5,213 nucleotides of DNA from Alphaproteobacteria bacterium (GCA_018895795.1 JAHINZ010000345.1:1-5213), one strand, 5' to 3'; shown: positions 1 through 4,200, counted from the first letter of the stretch. The notes: a model not told the origin generated them from the letters alone. Made by a program: numbers and translations.

Positions 1-229
1 GGGCTTCGTGGACGTCGGTCCAGTCCTCGATGTCGCCGGGCATGATCACCCGCATATCCGGATCGAACCGCTGCAGCTGCTGCACAAGACCCCCGACCGT
101 CAGCGGGCCGTAGGGATTGGCCGCGCTGGACGTTGTAGGGCGGCGACGAACATAGTCGACGAGCCGGCGTAGGCGCTCCAGCGCTGGACGGCGGATCGGC
201 CTCGGCCTTGTGGTGTTGACCTCAGCCAT
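1..229 (-). CDS. Hypothetical protein, 3' end cut by the window edge
   Basis: An open frame runs on the minus strand from the ATG at 229-227 to the left edge, giving 76 residues with no stop. The N-terminus is basic and Pro/Arg-rich (RPRPIRRPALERLRRLVDY). It is followed by a segment of the form PLTVGGLVQQLQRFDPDMRV and then IMPGDIEDWTDV. The pattern 'TV-x-x-L-L-x-x-L-x-x-FDPD-x-x-V' occurs in many small uncharacterised plasmid and phage proteins, so I recognise the style but not a function. The start codon overlaps the stop of the upstream 43-residue ORF (TGATG), which suggests translational coupling and makes this the last visible gene of a minus-strand cluster XRE, DUF3606, small peptide, this gene. 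There is no clear Shine-Dalgarno apart from that overlap. The coding call is fairly sure; the function is unknown. Confidence 0.6.
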   Translation of the reverse strand, partial: MAEVNTTRPRPIRRPALERLRRLVDYVRRRPTTSSAANPYGPLTVGGLVQQLQRFDPDMRVIMPGDIEDWTDVHEA

Positions 230-360
230 CAGCGGGCCTGGCACAGCGGCGCGCCCGCGCCGGGCCTTGTCCCGTCGCCGAGCGCGGCGACCGGGGTGGC
301 GCTTAGAAACATCGCCAGAGCGACGAACACGACGAGCCCCGCGGTCTGGCGGCCGAGCAT
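229..360 (-). CDS. Small secreted or membrane peptide candidate, 43 aa
   Basis: This short minus-strand ORF starts at the ATG at 360-358 and stops with TGA at 231-229. It reads MLGRQTAGLVVFVALAMFLS, then ATPVAALGDG and a Gly/Ala/Pro-rich tail with one Cys. The first 25 residues look like a signal peptide or a single membrane anchor: basic n-region, a run of hydrophobic residues, then a possible VAA cleavage site. About 39 of 43 codons end in G or C, which matches coding sequence in this DNA. It begins 27 bp after the DUF3606 stop, in the same reading frame, and its stop overlaps the start of the next gene. No good ribosome binding site is visible, so expression probably depends on coupling. 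It could instead be a chance ORF. The function is unknown. Confidence 0.45.
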   Translation of the reverse strand: MLGRQTAGLVVFVALAMFLSATPVAALGDGTRPGAGAPLCQAR

Positions 361-387
361 CTCATGCTGGATCGCCGCCGCGACATC

Positions 388-573
388 CTAGTGAGCGCCG
401 CGCTGAAGGTGGGCGCGCACGGCGTCGGCGCCATTGCCCGCCGAATTGACCGCCTTTTCGAGTTCCTCGCGCGAAACGCCGAGGGTCTTGGTCCAATACT
501 GGACCTCGTAGTCCTCGCTCAGGCTGATCTTGGAGGCGTCCTGCGGACCGGTCTTGGCTTTGTTGTCAGACAT
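388..573 (-). CDS. DUF3606 domain protein
   Basis: This 61-residue protein begins MSDNKAKTGPQD and contains the hallmark DUF3606 pattern: DYEVQYWTKTLGVSREELEKAV, followed by GADAVRAHL near the C-terminus. The family consists of very small alphaproteobacterial proteins, one domain long, of unknown biochemical role, so the length is complete. I chose the ATG at 573-571 over the upstream one at 597 because MSD-x-K is the usual family start and because GGGAG lies about 8 nt before it; the extra upstream residues (MEGKREPL) would be translated from the ribosome binding site. It is the second gene of the minus-strand cluster, 85 bp downstream of the XRE gene, and the secreted-peptide ORF follows in the same frame after a TAG stop. 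The family call is strong; the function is not known. Confidence 0.85.
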   Translation of the reverse strand: MSDNKAKTGPQDASKISLSEDYEVQYWTKTLGVSREELEKAVNSAGNGADAVRAHLQRGAH

Positions 574-596
574 CAAAGGCTCCCTTTTTCCTTCCA

Positions 597-614
597 ACCG
601 GCGCCATGGCCGGT
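597..614. repeat. Short inverted repeat between XRE and DUF3606 genes
   Basis: ACCGGC at 597-602 and GCCGGT at 609-614 form 6-bp arms around a 6-nt centre. It lies between the stop of the XRE gene and the start of the DUF3606 gene. There is no T-run on either side, so it is not a standard intrinsic terminator. It may be incidental in GC-rich DNA. Confidence 0.25.
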
Positions 615-634
615 GGGTTCCGAAGGGGATGTGT

Positions 635-644
635 CGATCTGTTC
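635..644 (-). promoter_or_regulatory. Possible single operator half-site upstream of the DUF3606 gene
   Basis: CGATCTGTTC here is identical to the 10 bp at 967-976 that form the left arm of the large dyad in front of the XRE gene. It lies 62 bp upstream of the DUF3606 start. No matching GAACAG arm is close, so it would be a half-site only. That it binds the XRE protein is inference. Confidence 0.3.
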
Positions 645-658
645 GCCCGGGTAGTGGG

Positions 659-901
659 TTAGGCCTTCAGGCGAAGGCCTGGGCCGCCAAGGTTATCAGG
701 AGGCAGAAACTGGACGCCAGCGTTGTCGAGGGCCGCACGAACAGCCTCGACGTTCGCAGCTGCGCGTTGGCCAGGACCGTTCTTGGGATCTTCCATGCGC
801 CGGATGCTCATCAGCGACAGGCCCGCAGCCTCGGCCAGCCTGGGCTGGCTCCAATCCAAAAGCGCGCGGGCCGCCCTGATCTGCCCGGCGGTCAGCAACA
901 T
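659..901 (-). CDS. XRE-family helix-turn-helix transcriptional regulator
   Basis: This 80-residue DNA-binding protein is one HTH domain long. Residues 5-60 hold the fold: IRAARALLDWSQPRLAEAAG is helices 1-2, and LSLMSIRRME is the recognition helix region. The C-terminus, VQFLPPDNLGGPGLRLK, is the characteristic ending of a common alphaproteobacterial XRE subfamily (VEFI....GGPGVRL), so the protein is complete. Such proteins are small repressors that often control themselves and a neighbour. The gene is divergent from the Tat-like/HEPN-like pair, and the 100-bp gap between the two start codons carries GAACA/TGTTC dyads, one of them 6 bp from this start codon, which suggests autoregulation. No clear ribosome binding site precedes the ATG. 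The family call is strong; target and ligand are unknown. Confidence 0.9.
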   Translation of the reverse strand: MLLTAGQIRAARALLDWSQPRLAEAAGLSLMSIRRMEDPKNGPGQRAAANVEAVRAALDNAGVQFLPPDNLGGPGLRLKA

Positions 902-906
902 GTAGA

Positions 907-926
907 GAACAGAAAATGTTCAGAAC
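907..926. promoter_or_regulatory. Probable operator next to the XRE start codon
   Basis: GAACA at 907-911 and TGTTC at 917-921 are 5-bp inverted arms with a 5-nt spacer. An overlapping palindrome, GTTC-A-GAAC, covers 918-926. The half-sites are the same GAAC/GTTC words as in the larger dyad at 969-990, which supports a common binding protein. Position just before the XRE start fits autorepression. Confidence 0.45.
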
Positions 927-959
927 GGATCATTTAAGGTTGTCCTGTCATCGGCCGCT

Positions 960-985
960 GTGGTAGCGATCTGTTCTTAAGTGAA
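960..985 (-). promoter_or_regulatory. Candidate promoter for the XRE gene
   Basis: On the minus strand GCTACCAC (967-960) matches 7 of 8 positions of the Caulobacter housekeeping -10 pattern GCTANAWC. Twelve nt upstream lies TTCACT (985-980), a weak match to a TTGAC-type -35. The -35 and the spacer fall inside the 969-990 dyad, so a protein bound there would block this promoter. This is a motif match by eye only. Confidence 0.35.
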
Positions 986-990
986 CAGAT
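969..990. promoter_or_regulatory. Perfect 8+8 bp dyad, probable XRE operator
   Basis: ATCTGTTC at 969-976 and GAACAGAT at 983-990 are perfect inverted arms separated by 6 bp. The dyad ends 11 bp before the start codon of the plus-strand gene at 1002 and covers the candidate -35 of the divergent XRE gene, so one site could repress both directions. A further GTTC follows at 993-996. Size and spacing fit a dimeric helix-turn-helix repressor. The identity of the binding protein is inferred from position. Confidence 0.6.
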
Positions 991-1001
991 GAGTTCAAGC
1001 C

Positions 1002-1490
1002 ATGGCCTCACGTCGCAAGGCGGGAGACGCGGTCTCGCGCCTGCCTGCCCTCTCCCGCCGCGCGGTGCTCGCCGGCGTTACAGCCAGTCCCGCTTTCGCC
1101 GCTGCCCCGCCTGGAACGCCGGCCGACCCTATCGTCGCGATCAGCCGGCATTGGGTCAATGTCGACGCCGAACGGAATCGTCTGGCGCTGGCGTGGGGCA
1201 CCCTGGAGGGCGAGCTCATCAAGTCCGATGGCTGGCACCGCCTCACGACCCCCGAACGCGCCGCTATCCGCGAAGGCGGTCGGTTGGGCGAGATCAGCGA
1301 TCGGCTCGATCAGCTTGAGGAGGAAAGCGAAGCGATCTTGGAGAACTTGCCGACCGCGGCGGCGACCAGCGTCGATGGCGTCCTAGCGAACCTGACAATC
1401 GCGATGACTCTGCTCTACCCGGAGGACCATGAGCGGGTCCACGGTTTGATCATGCGGGCCATTGCCGACATCAAGCGCTTGGCCGCGTGA
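1002..1490 (+). CDS. Small helical protein with Tat-signal-like N-terminus
   Basis: A 162-residue protein. Residues 18-24 read LSRRAVL, a twin-arginine-like motif, followed by a short Ala-rich hydrophobic stretch and AFA at 31-33 as a possible signal-peptidase site, so export to the periplasm is plausible. The mature part begins PADPIVAISRHWVNVDAERN, then has a helical, Glu/Leu-rich middle (ISDRLDQLEEESEAILENLP, about 98-117) and a C-terminal helix ending IADIKRLA. Short proteins starting 'DP-hydrophobic-hydrophobic-A-x-x-x-x-W' after such a signal are common in Alphaproteobacteria and have no known function. The hydrophobic region is weak, so the protein may instead stay in the cytoplasm. 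There is no clear Shine-Dalgarno before the ATG. It overlaps the next gene by 4 bp (GTGA) and is divergent from the XRE gene, with the dyad at 969-990 directly upstream. Confidence 0.75.
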   Translation: MASRRKAGDAVSRLPALSRRAVLAGVTASPAFAAAPPGTPADPIVAISRHWVNVDAERNRLALAWGTLEGELIKSDGWHRLTTPERAAIREGGRLGEISDRLDQLEEESEAILENLPTAAATSVDGVLANLTIAMTLLYPEDHERVHGLIMRAIADIKRLAA

Positions 1491-1930
1491 CGGCGCGACC
1501 CAACCGACCGGCGCCCGATCAGACGTTGGCCCAAACCTTCCGCCGCAACGCCCGGGGCTTCTTCCGGAGTGGCGACGAGACCGGCGCACTCTATCCCGAC
1601 CACGCGCTCTACGACTTCGCGATCGCCATAGAGCTTTCGCTCAAGGCTTTCCTGCTCTGGCGCGGAGTCTCCGACGACTGGAACCGCCGGCACATCCGCC
1701 ATGACTTGCGCAAGGCGCTGAAGTGCGCGCGCCGCGCTGGCCTGATCGGTCTCCCCGAGGCGCTTTGCCCGCTGACCCAGAAGCTAAGCCCCGCCTATCA
1801 GCGCCACACTATCGTGAGCCGGTCGGAGGCGTTGTTGGCGGTGATCAATGTGCCGGAGGCTTGCGAGACCGTGCGCGCCCTGCTGGCGGCGGTGGAGACG
1901 GCTATCGGGTGCGATGGCGAGCGGGCGTAG
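1487..1930 (+). CDS. HEPN-like protein
   Basis: A 147-residue protein starting at GTG (1487), which overlaps the previous stop as GTGA, so translation is probably coupled. Residues 40-60 (ALYDFAIAIELSLKAFLLWR) match the HEPN pattern in which an A-x-E-x-x-LKA helix is followed by a loop and H-D-L; here HDL is at 72-74. R67 and H72 give an R-x4-H spacing like that of RNase HEPN proteins, but the residue after R67 is Arg rather than the usual polar Asn, Asp or His, so catalytic activity is doubtful. HEPN proteins are often RNA-cleaving toxins or defence components, paired with a small partner. The overlap with the gene at 1002 suggests the two work together, although a possibly exported partner is odd for such a pair. 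The HEPN assignment rests on motif reading only. Confidence 0.6.
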   Translation: MTARPNRPAPDQTLAQTFRRNARGFFRSGDETGALYPDHALYDFAIAIELSLKAFLLWRGVSDDWNRRHIRHDLRKALKCARRAGLIGLPEALCPLTQKLSPAYQRHTIVSRSEALLAVINVPEACETVRALLAAVETAIGCDGERA

Positions 1931-1965
1931 GCTAGGGCCTCCGGGCTCCTCCTTGACCGCTGCCT

Positions 1966-2145
1966 AAGGGGCCTGGCCCCTCGCGCGCGGAAGACCGGCC
2001 TTGGGGTGTCCCCCGCCTTCCTCCCTTGGGTCGTGCAGGCCGGGCGATCCCCCTCCCCTCCCCCAGTCATCCGCTTGCTACCCCCGCCTCGCCGGCGGGC
2101 AGGGGTTGATGCGCACGGCATCTAACCCTAACCGGAGATCGACCC
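1966..2145 (+). promoter_or_regulatory. Structured 5' leader, copy 1, upstream of DUF3768 gene
   Basis: This 180-bp stretch has no convincing gene. Its parts recur in the same order before the ParB-like gene: a TAAGGGGC...GCCCCTCGCGC dyad (arms 1967-1973 and 1975-1981), GACCGGCC (1993-2000), GGGGTGTCCCC (2003-2013), GTGCAGGCCGGG (2033-2044), GATCCCCCTCCCC (2046-2058), then a conserved 41-bp block (2075-2115) and the GATGC/GCATC hairpin. GGAG at 2134-2137 is the ribosome binding site, 8 nt before the ATG. Conservation of non-coding sequence in front of unrelated genes implies regulation, either as an RNA leader or as a protein-binding region. I do not recognise it as a named motif. Confidence 0.65.
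2080..2122 (+). ncRNA. Two tandem hairpins in leader copy 1
   Basis: Hairpin A pairs ACCCC (2080-2084) with GGGGT (2102-2106) and GCCT (2086-2089) with GGGC (2097-2100, one G-T wobble). These pairings flank a C/A internal mismatch and a 7-nt loop, CGCCGGC. Hairpin B pairs GATGC (2108-2112) with GCATC (2118-2122) around GCACG. Both recur in copy 2 with identical stems, while the loop of B changes. Folding as RNA is inferred from pairing alone. Confidence 0.5.
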
Positions 2146-2526
2146 ATGACTGACAAGCCTCTGTTCGCCAGCGACGCCGAACGCACCGTGGAAACCGCCC
2201 GCCTCAACGATCTGGCGCGCACCGCACCCAAGACCGTCAACGCCACTTGGCTGGCGACGGGCGGCGTCGCCGCCCTGATCGCCGAGGCCGTCAACGGGGA
2301 GGATCGGGGCGTTGAGCTCGCCACCCGACTGGCGAGGTTTACCGATTTCGACGAGGGCGATGATCCCTATGGCGAGCGTGACTTCGGAGCGTTGGAACTT
2401 TGGGGCGAGCGCCTGTTTTGGAAGATCGACTACTATCACCCGGAGCGTGACGAGCACTCGCCGGTCAAGTGGAGCGCCGAGCTCACCCGGCGCGTTGTGA
2501 CTATCATGCTGGCCAGCGAATACTGA
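2146..2526 (+). CDS. DUF3768 domain protein
   Basis: A 126-residue protein, full length for DUF3768. The N-terminal part contains the family's 'I/L-x-x-LND-x-x-R' element (ARLNDLARTAPK, 18-29) and TGGVAAL (38-44). The hallmark core follows: FTDFDEGDDPYGERDFGALE (65-84), FWKIDYY (91-97), and RRVVTIMLASEY at the very C-terminus. The family is widespread on alphaproteobacterial plasmids and mobile elements and has no established function. The acidic, aromatic core suggests a small globular protein; no catalytic residues are known. GGAG lies 8 nt before the ATG. It stands alone, with a structured leader before it and a hairpin after it. The leader is shared with the ParB-like gene, which suggests common control. 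The family call is strong. Confidence 0.88.
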   Translation: MTDKPLFASDAERTVETARLNDLARTAPKTVNATWLATGGVAALIAEAVNGEDRGVELATRLARFTDFDEGDDPYGERDFGALELWGERLFWKIDYYHPERDEHSPVKWSAELTRRVVTIMLASEY

Positions 2527-2533
2527 CCGGGCC

Positions 2534-2555
2534 GGGCCAGCCGCCGGGCTGGCCC
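2534..2555 (+). terminator. GC-rich hairpin after the DUF3768 gene
   Basis: GGGCCAGC (2534-2541) and GCTGGCCC (2548-2555) form a perfect 8-bp stem with a 6-nt loop, starting 8 bp after the stop codon. A C-rich stretch follows instead of a T-run, so it is at best a weak or atypical terminator. Position after a stop and before a new promoter supports the call. Confidence 0.4.
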
Positions 2556-2570
2556 CCTCCCCTACCAGAT

Positions 2571-2578
2571 GCTATATT
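2571..2578 (+). promoter_or_regulatory. Candidate -10 element for the VbhA/Fic operon
   Basis: GCTATATT matches 7 of 8 positions of the Caulobacter -10 pattern GCTANAWC and is the most AT-rich spot in this gap. No TTGAC-like -35 is visible 10-14 bp upstream, where the tract CCCCCTCCCC (2553-2562) lies. Transcription would start shortly before the ribosome binding site at 2592. Confidence 0.4.
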
Positions 2579-2591
2579 CCTTGGTGTTCGC

Positions 2592-2596
2592 AGGAG
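2592..2596 (+). promoter_or_regulatory. Strong ribosome binding site of the antitoxin gene
   Basis: AGGAG sits 6 nt before the ATG at 2603 and fixes that start. The toxin gene that follows has a GTG start and only a weak AGAAGG before it. This difference would favour antitoxin over toxin synthesis. Confidence 0.65.
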
Positions 2597-2602
2597 TTTC
2601 CC

Positions 2603-2794
2603 ATGGGCCGTTGGTCCTCATCCGATCCCGTAGACGTGGCCTGGCGCCGCGAGCAGATGAGCGCCAACAACGACATCGAGGGCGTGCGTCGCGACCCCCA
2701 GGCTGACCAGTTGATGGCCCGGCTGGACGCGGAGGGCAAAAGCCCCGCCCAAAAGCGCGACGCCCTGCGCGGTTACTTCGCCCAGAAGGCCTAG
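2603..2794 (+). CDS. vbhA: VbhA-family antitoxin of a Fic toxin-antitoxin pair
   Basis: A 63-residue protein directly upstream of a Fic gene, with the VbhA layout: a helix carrying the inhibitory motif, then DPQA (31-34) and a C-terminal helical part. Known FicA/VbhA antitoxins carry [S/T]xxxE[G/N], whose Glu blocks ATP binding by contacting the second Arg of the Fic motif. Here the motif is NNDIEG (22-27): Glu26 and Gly27 are kept, but the Ser/Thr position is Asn22. The context NDIEGVRRDPQ aligns well with the LEGLEPDPQ region of Bartonella VbhA as I remember it. The gene has its own -10 candidate and a strong AGGAG site, and its TAG stop overlaps the toxin's GTG start by one base. The role as antitoxin follows from family and position; effective inhibition is not shown. 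Confidence 0.82.
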   Translation: MGRWSSSDPVDVAWRREQMSANNDIEGVRRDPQADQLMARLDAEGKSPAQKRDALRGYFAQKA

Positions 2795-3720
2795 TGAGCG
2801 ATCGCAAGGACGCCGAGCGCGCCGCGTTCGAGCGGGTTTTCTATCCGGGCAGCCGCGTGCTGGTGAACGAGTTGGGGCTGCGCGATGCAGCCTCGCTCGA
2901 CGCTGCCGAACGTCTCTTCACCGACACCCGCATCGAAGAAGGCATGCCCGCTCGCGCAGGCGAGCCGACCTATGCCGCGTTCAAGGCCATCCATTTCCAT
3001 CTTTTCCAGGACCTCTATGCGTGGGCGGGCCAGGAGCGGACCTACACGACCGGCCGTGGCCCCACGCCGTTCGCGCCGCCCGAGCAGATCGCGCCTTGGA
3101 TGGAAAAGCAATTTGCCGCCTTCCGCGCGGCCGGTGAGCTGAAGGGCTTGTCGGCGGAAGGTTTCGCTGTGGCTTCGGCCAACTTCCTCACCGAGATCAA
3201 CGCCGCCCACCCCTTCATCGAAGGCAATGGCCGCACCCAGCGCATCTGGCTGGGCGGCGTGGCCGAACGCGCTGGCTTTGAATTTCGGATCCGGCCCGAG
3301 GACCAGGCGGCTTGGTACGAGGCTTCCCGAATCGGGTTCGAGTTGGCCAAGACCGAACCGATGGCCGAGCTGATCCTGGCGCGCATCCAGACCCTGCAAC
3401 GGGCCGAGGACGGTCGCGGCCCTGAGCGGGCCGCGCAGTTCTTGGCGATGAGCCGCGAAGCGGCGCTGGCCAGCGGTGACGGCAGCTTCCAGGCGGCTTG
3501 GGCAAACCTGGACAAGATCGCCGCCGTGGTTGGCAGCGCCATGGCCCATGATGTCGAGGCCCAGGGCCGATTGCTGGAAAAGGCGCGCCACCAGGTCGCT
3601 GAGCACCTTCGCGCGGGTCGCACGATCGTCGAGGTCAGCAAGGAGCAGGCCTGGCGCAACGCCTCGCAGGACCAAGCCCCCTCCCCTACCGCTCCCACGC
3701 TTAGCGACAAAGACCGCTAG
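2794..3720 (+). CDS. fic: Fic-domain protein, probable AMP-transferase toxin
   Basis: A 308-residue protein. Fic enzymes transfer AMP (or related groups) from a nucleotide to a hydroxyl side chain of a target protein; bacterial VbhT/FicT toxins act on DNA gyrase and topoisomerase IV. The complete motif HPFIEGNGRTQR is at 139-150: His139 is the catalytic base, and Gly144-Asn145-Gly146-Arg147 bind phosphate. Arg150 is the residue targeted by the antitoxin Glu. The Fic core spans about 15-200, with the flap region near 81-95 (ERTYTTGRGPTPF). Residues 205-308 form an additional, mainly helical part with an Arg-rich stretch (LRAGRTIVEVSKEQAW) and a hydrophilic Pro/Ser/Asp tail. In VbhT the corresponding C-terminus is a BID secretion domain, but I cannot confirm BID here. 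Translation starts at GTG, overlapping the antitoxin stop (TAGTG), so it is coupled. Family and fold are certain; the target is not known. Confidence 0.93.
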   Translation: MSDRKDAERAAFERVFYPGSRVLVNELGLRDAASLDAAERLFTDTRIEEGMPARAGEPTYAAFKAIHFHLFQDLYAWAGQERTYTTGRGPTPFAPPEQIAPWMEKQFAAFRAAGELKGLSAEGFAVASANFLTEINAAHPFIEGNGRTQRIWLGGVAERAGFEFRIRPEDQAAWYEASRIGFELAKTEPMAELILARIQTLQRAEDGRGPERAAQFLAMSREAALASGDGSFQAAWANLDKIAAVVGSAMAHDVEAQGRLLEKARHQVAEHLRAGRTIVEVSKEQAWRNASQDQAPSPTAPTLSDKDR

Positions 3721-3922
3721 ACCCGGTCCCGGCCAGAAATCCACGGCGATGGCGGGCCGAGCGGCTCCCCCACAGAGCAAGCGAGGGCCGGCAAGGCGCC
3801 AGCGACTTAGCTGGCGACGTGCGCGGTGGAGTTCTGGCCGTCGTCAGGCGCTTGAGTTTGTACGTGCAAACTTGATCATGGCCGCGCTTCGCGCACGGCA
3901 AGCCGCCGGCTTGCTAGCCGCC
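3721..3922. other. Non-coding convergent gap with five inverted repeats
   Basis: No convincing gene lies between the end of fic and the end of the convergent minus-strand gene. From 3797 the stretch is full of dyads: CGCCAGC/GCTGGCG (3797-3803, 3810-3816); the palindrome at 3855-3872; GCGC-TTC-GCGC (3884-3894); GCAAGCC-GCC-GGCTTGC (3898-3914); and GCCGCC-CTA-GGCGGC (3917-3931), whose centre is the stop codon of the minus gene. Three of them have 3-nt loops. None is followed by a T-run. Possible roles are a two-way terminator, a protein-binding site or a transfer-related site. Confidence 0.5.
3855..3872. promoter_or_regulatory. 18-bp near-perfect palindrome, possible protein-binding site
   Basis: AGTTTG (3855-3860) and CAAACT (3867-3872) are perfect 6-bp arms around TACGTG, whose inner ACGT is itself symmetric; only one base pair breaks the symmetry. 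It stands out as an AT-richer patch. CTTGA occurs just before and again at its right end (3851-3855, 3871-3875). The shape recalls operators of plasmid repressors, but I cannot name the binding protein. Confidence 0.45.
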
Positions 3923-4132
3923 CTAGGCGGCCGGCCCTGAACCGGCGGCGCGGGGGGTCTTGGTGATGAGGCCATTGCCGCGCCAGATCTCGACGAGGTC
4001 GCCGCTGAGATGCTGTCGTAGCAACATACGGCTGTGATGTTTTGCGTCGTCTTCGCTGGGCAAAGCCGCGATGTCCATGAAGACGGTGGCCCCGTCGGCG
4101 GTCGCGCCGATGAAGGTGTAGGTGTCTTCCAT
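3923..4132 (-). CDS. Small hypothetical protein, 69 aa
   Basis: This minus-strand gene is convergent with fic. I start it at the ATG at 4132-4130 (MEDTYTFIGATADGATVFMD), because from there codons mostly end in G or C, while the 23 codons between a GTG at 4201 and this ATG do not look coding. The GTG does have a better ribosome binding site (AGGAAGG, 8 nt upstream), so a 92-residue version cannot be excluded. The protein has the pattern of small alphaproteobacterial proteins with 'DG-A-x-V-x-M-D', a helix of DDAKHHSRMLLRQHL type, then VEIWRGNGLI: probably a beta-alpha-beta fold of unknown function. The C-terminus, RAAGSGPAA, is low in complexity and runs into the dyad-rich gap. Apart from the dyads there, no neighbour hints at a role. 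Confidence 0.6.
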   Translation of the reverse strand: MEDTYTFIGATADGATVFMDIAALPSEDDAKHHSRMLLRQHLSGDLVEIWRGNGLITKTPRAAGSGPAA

Positions 4133-4191
4133 CTCGGGTGCATTGCGGGGTGGCGTGTGTGTGAAATGAGCTTCCCGCAGCCTATGGCCAG

Positions 4192-4200
4192 ACCCTAGCA
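4192..4200 (-). promoter_or_regulatory. Weak extended -10 candidate for the 69-aa gene
   Basis: TGCTAGGGT on the minus strand resembles an extended -10 (TG-N-TAnnnT). Transcription would start about 50 nt before the ATG at 4132, in agreement with the shorter version of that protein. No -35 is evident. This is weak evidence. Confidence 0.25.

Noticed and set aside
530..937. 135-residue plus-strand ORF
   Set aside because: It is antisense to the XRE gene and the start of DUF3606, both recognised families.
1798..2121. 107-residue minus-strand ORF over leader copy 1
   Set aside because: Its N-terminal residues resemble the end of the antisense ORF at 4473-5150 only because both read the duplicated leader. 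There is no consistent protein between the copies.
2128..2457. 109-residue minus-strand ORF
   Set aside because: It is antisense to the DUF3768 gene, which has the full family signature.
2534..2555. Standard Rho-independent terminator
   Set aside because: The stem is good but no T-run follows on either strand, so I keep it only as a low-confidence atypical terminator.
2791..3780. Long 329-residue minus-strand ORF
   Set aside because: It is fully antisense to fic, whose complete HPFxxGNGRxxR motif and operon position are decisive. Long antisense frames are expected in high-GC coding DNA.
3856..3871. Canonical parS site (TGTTTCACGTGAAACA type)
   Set aside because: The centre ACGT agrees, but the flanking GTTT/AAAC is shifted by one base from the parS register, so it is not a canonical parS.
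3476..3940. 154-residue plus-strand ORF overlapping the end of fic
   Set aside because: It is out of frame with fic over half its length, has an Arg/Pro/Ala-rich composition typical of shadow frames and continues into the dyad region. It has no ribosome binding site.
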